In this document: positions 43,936 through 53,532 of the stretch, one piece after another
Numbering within the stretch: the stretch's first letter is position 1
How the letters are laid out: the number at the start of each line of letters is the position of its first letter
Made by a program: the position numbers and the translations under genes
NCBI GenBank assembly: GCA_003576915.1
Contig: QEVF01000013.1
Coordinates: forward strand, 1 to 64,000
Source of the DNA: Planctomycetota bacterium
GTDB taxonomy: Bacteria > Planctomycetota > UBA8742 > UBA2392
Length of the DNA: 64,000 nt
Direction: 5' to 3'
Notes under the pieces: generated by a model
Database searches by the model: none
Seen by the model: only the letters and a program-made list of their open reading frames with translations
Told to the model about the DNA's origin: nothing

Positions 43936-46167
43936 ATGAAACACATCGTTCAACTCAACGTCGGCGGCCGTGATATCTCCATCGAGACCGGCTGGCTGGC
44001 CAAACAGGCCGCGGGCGCCGTGCTCGTGCGCGAGAATCACTCCGCGGTCTTTGTCGCCGTTACCACCGCCGCGCCCCGCCCCGGCATCGATTTCTTTCCC
44101 CTGACGGTGGACTATCGCGAGAAAACCAGCGCGGCGGGCAAGCTGCCGGGCGGTTTCTTCAAGCGTGAGTCACGCCCCACCCAGAAGGAAATCCTCACCT
44201 CGCGCGTGACGGATCGCCCGCTGCGGCCCCAGTTCCCCGAGGGTTACAACGACGAAGTCCAGATCCAGGGCATGGTCATGTCTGCGGACCCGGAACTGGA
44301 CCCCGACGTGCTCATGATCAACGGCTCCAGCGCCGCCCTCATGCTTTCGGGCGTGCCCTTCCACGGACCCGTTGGCGCCGTGCGCATGGGCATGGTGGAC
44401 GGGCAGTTCATCGTCAACCCCACCTATGAGCAGGCCGACAAAGGCCAGCTCAACATGATGGTGGCAGGCACTCAGGACGGCATCTGCATGGTGGAGGCCG
44501 GAGCCAACGAGCTCTCCGAAGAGCAGATTGTCGAAGCGCTGCGCATCGCCCATGACGAAATCCGGCGGTTGTGCGCGCTGCAGCTTGACCTCTGCGCCAA
44601 GGCCGGTGTGGTTCGCGAAGAGTACACGCCGCCCAAGGGTCATGACCCCGCCCTGCTCAAGGAAGTGACGACCCGCTATTACCCGGCATACTATGCCGCC
44701 ATGAAAACCCCGGGCAAACACGAGCGCTCTGAGGCCCTCGACGACATCAAACACCAGGCCATCGTCGAGATGTGCCCCGTCTCGGAAACCACTCCGCCCG
44801 AAGAACGGGCCAGGCTGGCGGCCAAGGCCAAGGCCATCTCGGCCATAGTCGGTGAGTTCAAGTACAAGGCGCTGCGCGAGATGATCAAGCGCGAGGGCCG
44901 CCGCGTCGATGGACGCGATTTCACCACCGTACGCCCCATCACCATCGAGATGTCGCCGTTTCCCCGCAACCACGGCAGTGTGACCTTCACGCGCGGCGAA
45001 ACCCAGGCCTTCGTCACCTGCACGCTGGGCACGTCCGAAGATTCCCAGCTCATTGACGGCCTGCGTGAAAGCAAGGAAGAGCAGTTCCTGCTGCACTACA
45101 ACTTCCCAAGCTTCAGCACGGGAGAGTGCAAACCCATCCGCGGCCCCGGCCGCCGCGAAATCGGACACGGCGCCCTGGCTGAGCGCGCCCTTCGCCCCAT
45201 GCTGCCCGACCTCTCCAAGTTCCCGTACACGATCCGCATCGTCAGCGACATCCTTGAGAGCAACGGCAGCTCCAGCATGGCCAGCGTTTGCGGCGGATCA
45301 CTGGCCATGTTCGATGCCGGCGTGCCGGTCAAGAAGGCCGTGGCCGGCGTGGCCATGGGCCTGGTGGACTTCAACGTCGATGATCCCGCCGACAACGGCT
45401 ATGCCGTGCTCACGGACATCCTCGGCGATGAAGACCACGTGGGAGACATGGACTTCAAAGTGTGCGGCACCGACACCGGCATCACCGCCCTGCAGATGGA
45501 CATCAAGGTCAAGAAACTGAACCTTGAAGTCATGCTCAAGGCCCTGCAGCAGGCCAGGGCCGGCCGCCTGCACATCCTTTCCAAGATGAACCAGGCCATG
45601 CCCGCCCCGCGCCGCGACCTCTCCAAGTGGGCGCCGCGCTATGAAACGGTCAAGATTGACAAGGAGCAGATCGGCATGCTGATCGGCCCCGGCGGCAAGA
45701 ACATCCGCGCCCTGCAGGAGGCCACCAAGTCAGTCATCAGCGTGGAAGAGGATGGCACAGTCAAGATCTTCAGCACCGAGGCCACGGGCGCCAAGGATGC
45801 CGCAGACAAGATCCGCGGCATGATGACCAAGCCCGAAGTCGGCCAGCGCGTGACCGGACGCGTCACCAGCATGCGGGAGTTCGGCGCCTTTGTGGAGTTC
45901 GGCGTCGGCCAGGAAGCGCTGGTCCACGTCAGCCAACTCTCCGACGGCTATGTCGAGAAGCCCGAAGATGTCGTCAAGGTTGGCGACGAAATCGAGGTCG
46001 AGATCATCAACGTCGACCCCACCGGCAAGGTCAAGGCCAGCCGCAAGGCCGTGATCCTCAAGGACCGGGGCGAGGAGTACACCCCTGAACTCGGACGCGG
46101 CGGCGGCGGCGGGCGCGATCGCGGCGGGCGCGGCGGCGGCCGGCGGGAGCACTCGCGGCGGGACTGA
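43936..46167 (+). CDS. pnp: Polyribonucleotide nucleotidyltransferase (PNPase)
   Basis: 743 residues from the ATG at 43936 (CAGGAG upstream). Two RNase PH-type domains are present (ESRPTQKEILTSRVTDRPLRP in the first; RRVDGRDFTTVRPI and GRREIGHGALAERAL in the second). A KH domain (GMLIGPGGKNIRALQE, about 575-590) and an S1 domain (GRVTSMREFGAFVEFG, about 635-650) follow. The last 35 residues are Gly/Arg-rich (RDRGGRGGGRREHS), an RGG-like tail that may add RNA or degradosome contacts. It degrades RNA 3' to 5' by phosphorolysis. Confidence 0.97.
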   Translation: MKHIVQLNVGGRDISIETGWLAKQAAGAVLVRENHSAVFVAVTTAAPRPGIDFFPLTVDYREKTSAAGKLPGGFFKRESRPTQKEILTSRVTDRPLRPQFPEGYNDEVQIQGMVMSADPELDPDVLMINGSSAALMLSGVPFHGPVGAVRMGMVDGQFIVNPTYEQADKGQLNMMVAGTQDGICMVEAGANELSEEQIVEALRIAHDEIRRLCALQLDLCAKAGVVREEYTPPKGHDPALLKEVTTRYYPAYYAAMKTPGKHERSEALDDIKHQAIVEMCPVSETTPPEERARLAAKAKAISAIVGEFKYKALREMIKREGRRVDGRDFTTVRPITIEMSPFPRNHGSVTFTRGETQAFVTCTLGTSEDSQLIDGLRESKEEQFLLHYNFPSFSTGECKPIRGPGRREIGHGALAERALRPMLPDLSKFPYTIRIVSDILESNGSSSMASVCGGSLAMFDAGVPVKKAVAGVAMGLVDFNVDDPADNGYAVLTDILGDEDHVGDMDFKVCGTDTGITALQMDIKVKKLNLEVMLKALQQARAGRLHILSKMNQAMPAPRRDLSKWAPRYETVKIDKEQIGMLIGPGGKNIRALQEATKSVISVEEDGTVKIFSTEATGAKDAADKIRGMMTKPEVGQRVTGRVTSMREFGAFVEFGVGQEALVHVSQLSDGYVEKPEDVVKVGDEIEVEIINVDPTGKVKASRKAVILKDRGEEYTPELGRGGGGGRDRGGRGGGRREHSRRD

Positions 46168-46186
46168 TACGTTTCACGTGTGAAGC

Positions 46187-46218
46187 AACCCGGCCCGGCT
46201 TTCGGGCCGGGTTTCGTT
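46187..46218 (+). terminator. Terminator after pnp
   Basis: An 11-base stem AACCCGGCCCG (46187-46197) with CGGGCCGGGTT (46203-46213), then TTCGTT. Confidence 0.75.
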
Positions 46219-46281
46219 GGGGCCCCTACACGCGCCGGCCTGCACCTGCTAATTTGACGTTGCGGGGAAAGTGAGGCGCCT

Positions 46282-47490
46282 ATGACCCTTTCTCGACGTG
46301 ATTTCCTGGCTCGCTGTTCGCTGGCCGTGGCCGGCGTTTCACTCTCGACGCTCTTTGGCTGCGATTCAGCCCCGGGCGTCACCCTGGCCCAGGACGGCGC
46401 CAACAGCCCCAAGCCCGACACGCCGCGCAAGCCCGACTCGCCTCTCGTGCAGAAGAAGGGCACGATCATCGGCGCTGCGCGCGGCATGCAGGACGGCAAG
46501 CAGGCCTTCTACCTGAGTGTGGTCAACCTTGATGCACCCAGGCTCGCCGCCAAGCTGACCCCGCTGACCTTTCTGGCCCATGGTGTGTCGCCCAACCCCG
46601 TCAAGCCCCAGCGCGCGGTGCTCTTTGAGAAGCAGGGCAAAGGTTGCTGCGAGGTCGACCTCAAGGCCGGCAAGGTCCTGACCACGATTCCCACGGTGGA
46701 CGGCCGCAAGTTCTACGGGCACGGCGCCTATTCGCTCGACGGAATGCTGCTCTATGGCACCGAAACGGAGATGGACACCTACCGGGGCGTGATCGTCGTG
46801 CGCGACGGCGAGACCTTCAAGGAACTTGGCAAGTTCCCGACCTTCGGCGAGGCGCCCCACGACTGCCACATGATTGACGAGGGCAAGACGCTGGTCATCA
46901 CCAACGGCGGCGCAGCGCTTGGCAGCAGCGGGGAAACGGCCGCCCCCAGTGTAACCTTCGTGGATATCAAGACCGAGAAGCTGATCGAGCGGGTGACCTT
47001 TCCCAATGAAAGGCTCAACGCCGGCCACCTCGCCATCACCGCGGCCAAAGATCTGGTGGTCGTGTCGGCCCCCCGCGACGGCGTACCCAACCAGGCCGCG
47101 GCCCAGGGAGGCATCACACTCCGCCCGGCAGGCGCCAGCGCCGAGTCCATGTCGAATCCGGCCGACGTGGTGTCCAGGATGATCGGGGAAACCCTGAGCG
47201 TGAGCATTCACGAGGCGACAGGCGTGGTGGGCGCCACCAATCCGACGGGGAACATCGTCACGTTCTGGAACCTGAAAGAGCGAAAGCTGGTCAAGTCCAT
47301 GGAAATGGGCCGCCCGCTGGGCATCACCCAGACCCTGGACCGCAAGGAGTTCATTATCAGCTTCTGCCCCGACCCCACCACAGCGGCCCTCCAGCGCTTC
47401 AACGCTGAGACCCTGGAGCCGGTGCCGGGCAGTCGCTTCGATGAAGCCTACATGAGCGGCAGCCACATCATCGCCTACGACCTGGCCTGA
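46282..47490 (+). CDS. Tat-exported DUF1513 beta-propeller lipoprotein
   Basis: 402 residues. The N-terminus has a twin-arginine signal (LSRRDFLARCSLAVAG) followed by a lipobox-like LFGC at residues 28-31, so it is probably a Tat lipoprotein. The body shows the repeated blade pattern of DUF1513 proteins (GHGAYSLDGMLLYGTETE, GEAPHDCHMIDEGKTLVITNGG, GNIVTFWNLKERKLV). These proteins are thought to be periplasmic, and in other bacteria often lie next to iron-uptake peroxidase genes; no such neighbour is here. It is a single gene with its own terminator upstream. Confidence 0.8.
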   Translation: MTLSRRDFLARCSLAVAGVSLSTLFGCDSAPGVTLAQDGANSPKPDTPRKPDSPLVQKKGTIIGAARGMQDGKQAFYLSVVNLDAPRLAAKLTPLTFLAHGVSPNPVKPQRAVLFEKQGKGCCEVDLKAGKVLTTIPTVDGRKFYGHGAYSLDGMLLYGTETEMDTYRGVIVVRDGETFKELGKFPTFGEAPHDCHMIDEGKTLVITNGGAALGSSGETAAPSVTFVDIKTEKLIERVTFPNERLNAGHLAITAAKDLVVVSAPRDGVPNQAAAQGGITLRPAGASAESMSNPADVVSRMIGETLSVSIHEATGVVGATNPTGNIVTFWNLKERKLVKSMEMGRPLGITQTLDRKEFIISFCPDPTTAALQRFNAETLEPVPGSRFDEAYMSGSHIIAYDLA

Positions 47491-47507
47491 CGGGCCGGCG
47501 GGCCTTG

Positions 47508-47605
47508 GAAATACGGCCTGCTCACGCAAACCCGCAGCGGCTTGCGCATTTCAGGCGGCTGCAAGGCCGCCTGAAATGGACGTCGGGCCAGATTCATTCT
47601 GGCCC
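47508..47605 (-). repeat. Three-hairpin repeat, copy 2 (downstream of ruvA)
   Basis: On the minus strand: hairpin GGGCCAGA...TCTGGCCC (47584-47603), a longer TTTCAGGCGGC...GCCGCCTGAAA hairpin (about 47,551-47,578), then GGTTTGC-GTGA-GCAGGCC and GTATTTC. It shares a 21-base identical block with copy 1 (47508-47528 against 32938-32958). The 279-base gap 47491-47769 contains no gene. Confidence 0.55.
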
Positions 47606-47769
47606 GCGCGTTCGCTCCACAACGCCGGCTTGAAGCATTTTGGGGAGTTGGTTCAGCCGCACTCCCTGCTGGTCGGGCCATCGCTGGGCCGGAGGGCCGT
47701 GTCGCAGGGGATTTCCACGAATCAGGTCAGGCCCGGCTTTTCAACCCCTGCGAATGGGCCCGTGCGCCC

Positions 47770-48369
47770 TCAAATGAGCTGCAACGCGCGCTTGACGAGG
47801 TCTTCCGTAGCCGCGCCTTCTTTGGATGATTTGAGGGCTTCGTCCACGGCCTGCTCGCTTTGTCCGCGCGGATAGCCCAGTGCCAGCAGGGCCAGCACGG
47901 CGTCGGCGGCGGCCCCGGCCCGCGAGGAGGGCGCCCTGCGCGGCGCCTCAGCCGCCGCTGCCAGGCCCGCAACTTTGTCCTTCAACTCAATCACCAGGCG
48001 CTCGGCGCGCTTGGGACCGATGCCCTTGAGGCGCTTGAGCGTGGGCAAGTCTCCGGCGGCAATGGCATGGATCAACTCGTCTGGGCTCGCCGCGCACAGC
48101 ATCTGCAGCGCCGTGGAGGGCCCCACGCCCTGGACCAGCAGCAGCGCCTCAAACAGTTCACGTTCGCGCTCCGTGGCGAAGCCGTAAAGGCGCTCTTCGC
48201 CCTGTTCGGCGTTGATGGTGTGGTGAAGCAGCAGGCGCGCTTCCTGGCCCGGCTTGAGCTTGCCGCTGGTGGATAGGGGGACCAGCACGCGGTAGCCAAT
48301 GCCCCCGGCCTCGACGATGGCCAGGCCGGGAAAGGCTGATATCACGCTGCCGCGGATGTATTCGAACAT
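47770..48369 (-). CDS. ruvA: Holliday junction branch migration protein RuvA
   Basis: 199 residues from the ATG at 48369 (GAAGGGAACCT upstream), giving the standard start MFEYIRGSVI. The OB-fold domain is followed by two helix-hairpin-helix motifs (LLLVQGVGPSTALQML and LKRLKGIGPKRAERLV). The third domain is at the C-terminus (AVLALLALGYPRGQSEQAVDEAL). It binds four-way junctions with RuvB; ruvB and ruvC are not adjacent. The convergent 3' side carries the three-hairpin repeat. Confidence 0.95.
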   Translation of the reverse strand: MFEYIRGSVISAFPGLAIVEAGGIGYRVLVPLSTSGKLKPGQEARLLLHHTINAEQGEERLYGFATERERELFEALLLVQGVGPSTALQMLCAASPDELIHAIAAGDLPTLKRLKGIGPKRAERLVIELKDKVAGLAAAAEAPRRAPSSRAGAAADAVLALLALGYPRGQSEQAVDEALKSSKEGAATEDLVKRALQLI

Positions 48370-48500
48370 AGGTTCCCTTCCGACCGGGTTTGTCGCAGAG
48401 CCTATCGCCTGCAGCGCGGCAGGAAACACCCAAATTCGCGGGAACTCGCGGCAAGCCCTTGGCGTTTCATGGGCGAACCCCAGTCTTCCCCGGAGTAGAC

Positions 48501-49514
48501 ATGCGTTTGACTCGCTCTGTCGCCATCGGCGCCCTGGTGCTTGCGGCCGGCGCCCTTTCCGTCCTTGCGATGCAGGGCCGCCCGGCCGGCGCCTGCGAAC
48601 ACCCGCCCAGGGAGTTCAAGTATCCCATCAAGGCCGGCGCCCAGCGCGGCCTGATCATGTTCGCCGGCGGGCGCCAGCACATGGTGATTGCGCCCAGCTA
48701 CTCCATTGAGGACGTGCCGGCGGAAAAGATCAAGAACGACGCCATTGAGGGATTCACCAGCCTGGCCTGGGTCATACCCGTGCCTGCGCTGCCGGATACC
48801 TACGAAGAAGCCAGCGCAAAGCTGTTTGCCAGCCTCGAGGAGTTCACCAGGCCCCACGAAGCCATCGGCAAGAACAGTCAGCGCGACGACAACGACGAGA
48901 AGGGCGAGGAAGAAGGCGCGCAGTTCTTCGAGCCCGTCAAGGCCGGGGCCTACGCCATCCAGCCCATCAAGGCCAGCGGCGACAAGGGCAGCCTGGAGCT
49001 GAACACCTGGCTGGACGAGAACGGCTTTGGGAAGATCAAGGAAGACCTGCTGAAGTATTACAACGAGAACAACTTCTACTGGCTGGCCATCAAGCTTTCC
49101 GCGGAAAAGGGCCTCCCTGTCGAGGGCGCGCTCAAGCCCCTGCACATCGGCATGTTCTGCGCCAAACCCACCTACCCCCTCAAGATCCGGGCAGGCATGG
49201 GCGCCTTCGACCTCGAACTTTACCTGATCACTCGGGACGAAGTGGACCTCGACAAGTCCAAGGGCTTTGGCCTGCACACCATCGAACAGGCCGACAGCGC
49301 ATTCCTCCAGAGCAACCGCAAGACGACCTTCGACGTCCTGCCTTCGGAGGTGCGCGATCTGGTCAAGAATGTGGCGGAGGACAAGCCCCGCATCGGCCAG
49401 TTGCGAAAGGGCGAAATCTATTGTTACCGCTTCATGGGCAGCGAGCTGGACGCCGGCAAGCTGACCACTGAGCTGACCTTCGAATTCAAGGCATCCGGGG
49501 ACAAGCGCAAGTAG
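48501..49514 (+). CDS. DUF2330 secreted protein (paralogue 1)
   Basis: 337 residues from the ATG at 48501. A signal peptide ends near GRPAGACEHPP, where the first mature Cys is typical of DUF2330 proteins. The conserved core includes GAQRGLIMFAGGRQHMVIAPSY and LAWVIPVPALPDTYEEA. Then come a charged linker, LNTWLDENGFGKI and CAKPTYPLKIRAG, which match the downstream paralogue residue for residue in many places. The biochemical role of DUF2330 is unknown. It is probably periplasmic or outer-surface. Confidence 0.85.
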   Translation: MRLTRSVAIGALVLAAGALSVLAMQGRPAGACEHPPREFKYPIKAGAQRGLIMFAGGRQHMVIAPSYSIEDVPAEKIKNDAIEGFTSLAWVIPVPALPDTYEEASAKLFASLEEFTRPHEAIGKNSQRDDNDEKGEEEGAQFFEPVKAGAYAIQPIKASGDKGSLELNTWLDENGFGKIKEDLLKYYNENNFYWLAIKLSAEKGLPVEGALKPLHIGMFCAKPTYPLKIRAGMGAFDLELYLITRDEVDLDKSKGFGLHTIEQADSAFLQSNRKTTFDVLPSEVRDLVKNVAEDKPRIGQLRKGEIYCYRFMGSELDAGKLTTELTFEFKASGDKRK

Positions 49515-49539
49515 CGCCCCTGATCAAGGAGACATCGAC

Positions 49540-50568
49540 ATGCTGCTGAAGACCCTGAGTTACTCGGCCCTTTGCGCTGGCCTGTTCGTGGGCGGCCTGA
49601 GCCTCTTTGCGCCTGCCACCGACGCCTGCATCCACCCGGCCAAGACCTTCGAGTATCCCCTGCGCGCGGGCGCCCAGCGCGGCATCATCTTCTTCCACGA
49701 CGGCCGCGAGGAACTCATTCTGCGCCCCAGCTATCAGGTGGAAGTGGACAAATCCAAGATCCGTGAAGACGGCACCCTGCCCGGCCTGTCCACCCTGGCC
49801 TGGATCGTGCCCCTGCCCAGCCTGCCCGACCGTTATACGGAGGCCGACGACAGCCTGGTCAGCGACCTTCAGAAGTTCGCCGCGGTCGAAACCGATGGCC
49901 AGTGGCGCCGCGGGCCCGCCAAGGGCGCCGATCGCAAGAACCACGGACCGGCCGAGGGCGGCGCCGAGTTCCACGAAGAGGTCAAGGTGGGCAACTACAC
50001 GATTCAGCCCATCAAGGCCAGCGGCGAAAAAGGCGGCATCGAGCTGAACGCCTGGCTCGATGAAAACGGATTTGGCAAGGTCGCCGATGCCACCCTGAAG
50101 CACTACCTCGACAAGGGCTACTACTGGCTGGCCGTCAAGCTGCACAAGAGCGAGGGCCTGCCCGCCAACGGCACCGTAAAGCCCCTGCAGATCAGCTTCG
50201 CGACGGACAAACCCGTCTACCCGCTGAAGATCAACGCCGGCCGGGGCACCATTGACCTTGAGATGTGGCTGTTCAGCAAGCAGAAGCTGGACGTCAAGTG
50301 CCTGGACACCTACGGCCTGTGGCTGGCCGAAACCGAGCCCACCATGGGCGACGGTGCCGTGCAGAAGAACCGCGAAACCGCCTTCGACAAGCTGCCCGAG
50401 AGCGCAAGGAAGGCCCTGGAGGGCGCCATGGAGCAGCAGAAGGCCCTCCGCCCCCTCAAGGAAGGCCCTCTCTTCTGCTACCGCATTTTCGGACAGAATC
50501 TGGATGCCGGCGCCAAGCTGTCCAAACTTGACAAGGACCTGGAGTTCCGCTTCGAAGGCGCCAAATAG
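49540..50568 (+). CDS. DUF2330 secreted protein (paralogue 2)
   Basis: 342 residues from the ATG at 49540 (AAGGAGA upstream). Same architecture as the gene 25 bases before it: a signal peptide ending near ATDACIHPAKTFEYPL, then GAQRGIIFFHDGREELILRPSYQV, LAWIVPLPSLPD, LNAWLDENGFGKV and ATDKPVYPLKINAG. Identity is clearly high but spread, so the duplication is old. It is presumably co-expressed with paralogue 1. A GGGGCC...GGCCCC hairpin at about 50,577-50,598 follows the stop. Confidence 0.85.
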   Translation: MLLKTLSYSALCAGLFVGGLSLFAPATDACIHPAKTFEYPLRAGAQRGIIFFHDGREELILRPSYQVEVDKSKIREDGTLPGLSTLAWIVPLPSLPDRYTEADDSLVSDLQKFAAVETDGQWRRGPAKGADRKNHGPAEGGAEFHEEVKVGNYTIQPIKASGEKGGIELNAWLDENGFGKVADATLKHYLDKGYYWLAVKLHKSEGLPANGTVKPLQISFATDKPVYPLKINAGRGTIDLEMWLFSKQKLDVKCLDTYGLWLAETEPTMGDGAVQKNRETAFDKLPESARKALEGAMEQQKALRPLKEGPLFCYRIFGQNLDAGAKLSKLDKDLEFRFEGAK

Positions 50569-50666
50569 CCTTCACGGGGCCCGGCGACAGGCCCCGGGAC
50601 TTGACTTGCCCCAGGCTGGCAAGGCGTGGCTGCGTTGCTACCATTCGCGCCCGACGCGTTGGGTGT

Positions 50667-50809
<143 letters not shown>

Positions 50810-50872
50810 CGCTTACGCGCGGCTTGTTTGCCGCGCTGCTCCGCTTCGCCAACGCGCCACTGGCGCGTTGGC

Positions 50873-50964
50873 GGGTTCGAGTCCCAGCCGACCTACCAAC
50901 GGGTCCTGGTGGTGGACGCCGGGAGGCGTGGCGATGCCTGTTCGGCCCTTCGGGCCGGCCGCTA
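50873..50964 (+). repeat. 92-bp direct repeat (copy 2), orphan tRNA-Lys 3' end
   Basis: It carries the T-arm 3' half, acceptor strand and CCA of the tRNA without a 5' part, like an attachment-site scar. Directly before it is a perfect 11-base inverted repeat, CCAACGCGCCA and TGGCGCGTTGG (50849-50871). Confidence 0.85.
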
Positions 50965-50987
50965 TATTGGACACTCAGGAGCTTCTC

Positions 50988-51107
50988 ATGCTTGCAGCCC
51001 TCGACCACAACGACATCATGGGCCTCATCACCTTTGCGGCCTCCGCTTCACTCTGGGCTTTCGTCATCGGCCTGGCGATCTGGTCGCAGTTCGCGCAGGA
51101 GCATTGA
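50988..51107 (+). CDS. 39-residue single-helix membrane protein
   Basis: ATG at 50988 with AGGAG 9 bases upstream; stop TGA at 51105-51107. Sequence: a short polar start (MLAALDHND), one membrane helix (GLITFAASASLWAFVIGLAI) and WSQFAQEH. The size and shape resemble small subunits of respiratory or transport complexes, but no family is recognised. It lies between the tRNA repeat region and the M61 peptidase gene. Confidence 0.5.
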   Translation: MLAALDHNDIMGLITFAASASLWAFVIGLAIWSQFAQEH

Positions 51108-51195
51108 CCTCTTGGGCCGCGCAGGCCCGACGGCGCTCTGCGCAGCCCCCATACATGCCCAAGCGCCGCACAGGCCCCGGACCGGGCATTGAGCC

Positions 51196-52977
51196 ATGGC
51201 TGAAGAACGCATCGAACCTGTCTCCCGCAGGCAGACCACCGCCTCCACGGCGCTGGCCGTTCATTACACGGTGCGCATGCCGCACCCTGCCAGCCACAAT
51301 TTCGAGGTGGAAGTCGCGGTCAGCGGAGCCCCGGGCGAGGTGACACTGGCGTTGCCCGCCTGGACTCCCGGCAGCTACAAGATCCGTGACTTTGCCAAGA
51401 ACGTATCAAGTTTCCGCGCCCGGGATTCCCGCGGCGCCCTTGAAGTACGCCAGCTTGACAAGCAGCGCTGGCGCGTCGCGGCGGGTCATCAGGGCCGCTT
51501 CAAGGCCAGCTTCACGCTCTATGCCGACGAGTTTTCCGTCCGCACCCCGCACCTCGACGACACCCACGGCTTCTTCCTCGGCACGAACCTGCTGCCCTAC
51601 ATCGAGCGCGAGGCGGGTTTTCCGGCCCCGGCCAGGCACAGCGTCACCGTGGTGCCCCCCCGGGGCTGGAAGGTGGCCACCGGACTCAAACCCGTGAAGG
51701 GCAAGGCCTTCACCTACCTCGCCGAGGACTACGACATTCTGGGCGACTCCATCTTCGAGATCGGCACCCACGAGCTGCACAGCTTCAAGGCCTTCGGCGT
51801 GCGCCATGACGTCGCCATCGTGGGCTGGGGCAACTTCAACGCCCGCCAGATGGTGGCTGACATCAAGAAGCTCTGTGAGACCGAGCCCCGGCTGTTTGGC
51901 GGCGTCCCCTACGACTACTATCTGTTCGTGATCCACTGTTTCCCCGATGCCGGGGGCGGGCTGGAGCACCTGAACTCCTGTGTCTGCGGCTGGCCCAGCT
52001 TCAAGTTCAAGCCCCGCGAAGAATACGACAACTTCCTGCGCCTGGTAGCTCACGAGTACTTTCATGTCTGGAACGTCAAGCGCATCCGGCCTGCCATCCT
52101 TGGCCCCTTTGATTATTCGCGCGAGCAATACACCCGCGCGCTCTGGGTCATGGAAGGACTGACGCAGTACTACGAGAAACTCTGGTGCGCGCGCGCCGGC
52201 CTGCTGGGTGATGAAGCCCTGCTCAACAGCTATGCCGAGAACATCGACCGCGAAGACAACCGTCCCGGCCGCAAAGTCATGTCTCTGGAGGAGTCGAGCT
52301 GGCTGGCCTGGACCAAGCTCTATCAGGCCGACGAAAACTTCATCAACAGCGGCGTGAGCTATTACTCCCGGGGTTCTCAGGTGGGCTTTGTGCTTGATGC
52401 GCGCCTGCGCGCCCTGACGGACGGCGAGAGATCCCTCGATGATGTCATGAAGGCCGCCATGGAGCGTTATGGCTGGCCCAAACCCGGCTTTGCCGAGGGC
52501 GAGTTCGAGAAACTCTGCAGCGAAATCGCCGGCCAATCCCTGGATGATTTCTTCGAGGCCCATGTACGCGGCACTTCAGAGCTCGATTACCGCGAGGTCC
52601 TTGAAGTCTACGGCCTGGAGTTCAAGCGCGACAAGGACGAGCCGTCGGCCTGGCTTGGACTGACCCACGGCACCAAAGACGGCGCATTCCAGGTGCGGAC
52701 TGTGGAGGCCGGCAGCCCCGCCATGGCCGCGGGGCTTCAGGTCCGCGATGAATTGCTCGCGCTCAACGGGCACAGAGTCACCGCCAAGGACTTCGACGAC
52801 CGACTCAAGGACTTCCGCAAGGGCGACAGGATCAGCCTGACCCTGTTCAGGCGCGGCAGGCTCGTCGAGGCGCGCCTTACCGTGGCCGAAAAACCCGCGG
52901 GCAAACTCAAGCTGGTCCGGGTGGCCAAGCCCACGGCGCTTCAAGACAGGAACTTCCGGCGCTGGTTGTGGAAGTGA
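51196..52977 (+). CDS. M61 family metallopeptidase with C-terminal PDZ
   Basis: 593 residues. The N-terminal beta domain (YTVRMPHPASHNFEVEV, LPAWTPGSYKIRDFAKNV) is that of M61 glycyl aminopeptidases. The zinc site is VAHEYFHVWNVKRIRP (HExxH near residue 285), with the third ligand Glu in EGLTQYYEKL. The catalytic region is followed by a PDZ domain (about 490-570; VEAGSPAMAAGLQVRDELLALNG). No signal peptide is evident. The family cleaves N-terminal Gly/Ala residues. Confidence 0.9.
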   Translation: MAEERIEPVSRRQTTASTALAVHYTVRMPHPASHNFEVEVAVSGAPGEVTLALPAWTPGSYKIRDFAKNVSSFRARDSRGALEVRQLDKQRWRVAAGHQGRFKASFTLYADEFSVRTPHLDDTHGFFLGTNLLPYIEREAGFPAPARHSVTVVPPRGWKVATGLKPVKGKAFTYLAEDYDILGDSIFEIGTHELHSFKAFGVRHDVAIVGWGNFNARQMVADIKKLCETEPRLFGGVPYDYYLFVIHCFPDAGGGLEHLNSCVCGWPSFKFKPREEYDNFLRLVAHEYFHVWNVKRIRPAILGPFDYSREQYTRALWVMEGLTQYYEKLWCARAGLLGDEALLNSYAENIDREDNRPGRKVMSLEESSWLAWTKLYQADENFINSGVSYYSRGSQVGFVLDARLRALTDGERSLDDVMKAAMERYGWPKPGFAEGEFEKLCSEIAGQSLDDFFEAHVRGTSELDYREVLEVYGLEFKRDKDEPSAWLGLTHGTKDGAFQVRTVEAGSPAMAAGLQVRDELLALNGHRVTAKDFDDRLKDFRKGDRISLTLFRRGRLVEARLTVAEKPAGKLKLVRVAKPTALQDRNFRRWLWK

Positions 52978-53010
52978 CCGGCGGCCAGGCCCGCCTTGGA
53001 CGGTGAACCC

Positions 53011-53439
53011 ATGACCAGAAAACCCCTCCGCTTGCCCAGCGCCGAACAGATCAAGGGCTACCGCAGGCGGCAGCGCGCGGCCCTGCAGCGGCAGGACATC
53101 ACGGACGAAATGCGCAGCGCCGACTTCTGGCGCGGCGCTCGCGGACGCGACGAGGTACTGGCCCGCCACGTGCAACGGATCTCCCACAATGTCAGCCAGG
53201 CCCTGCGCAAGAGGCCGGGGGAGTCGGCCGCGCTGGAAGAGGCCCTCGCCATGCTTTCGGACCAGCTTGCCTCCCAGGCCCTGCTGATTCAGGCCCTGCT
53301 CTGCTACCTTGAGGACAGCCCGGACTTCGACAAGGCGAAATTCCGCGAGATCATGCTCAACCTGGATGCGGCCGACGGCGAAGTGGACGGCAAGCTCGGC
53401 GGACGCAAGGCGGCTTCACGGCGCCCAAATCGCCCTTGA
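53011..53439 (+). CDS. Hypothetical cytoplasmic helical protein
   Basis: 142 residues from the ATG at 53011 (a TTG at 52996 is also in frame). Almost entirely helical, Arg/Lys-rich at both ends, with a middle amphipathic segment (LEEALAMLSDQLASQALLIQALLCYLE). No signal or membrane segment. No family recognised. It lies 33 bases after the M61 gene and is likely in the same operon. Confidence 0.6.
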   Translation: MTRKPLRLPSAEQIKGYRRRQRAALQRQDITDEMRSADFWRGARGRDEVLARHVQRISHNVSQALRKRPGESAALEEALAMLSDQLASQALLIQALLCYLEDSPDFDKAKFREIMLNLDAADGEVDGKLGGRKAASRRPNRP

Positions 53440-53532
53440 CGGCGCCGCCAAGTGGGCTAACCTTCACATTCCCTCTGAAGAACCCCTATGGCTGCCGCGC
53501 TTGACCGCGGTCCATACGTTGCGGGGAAACAT

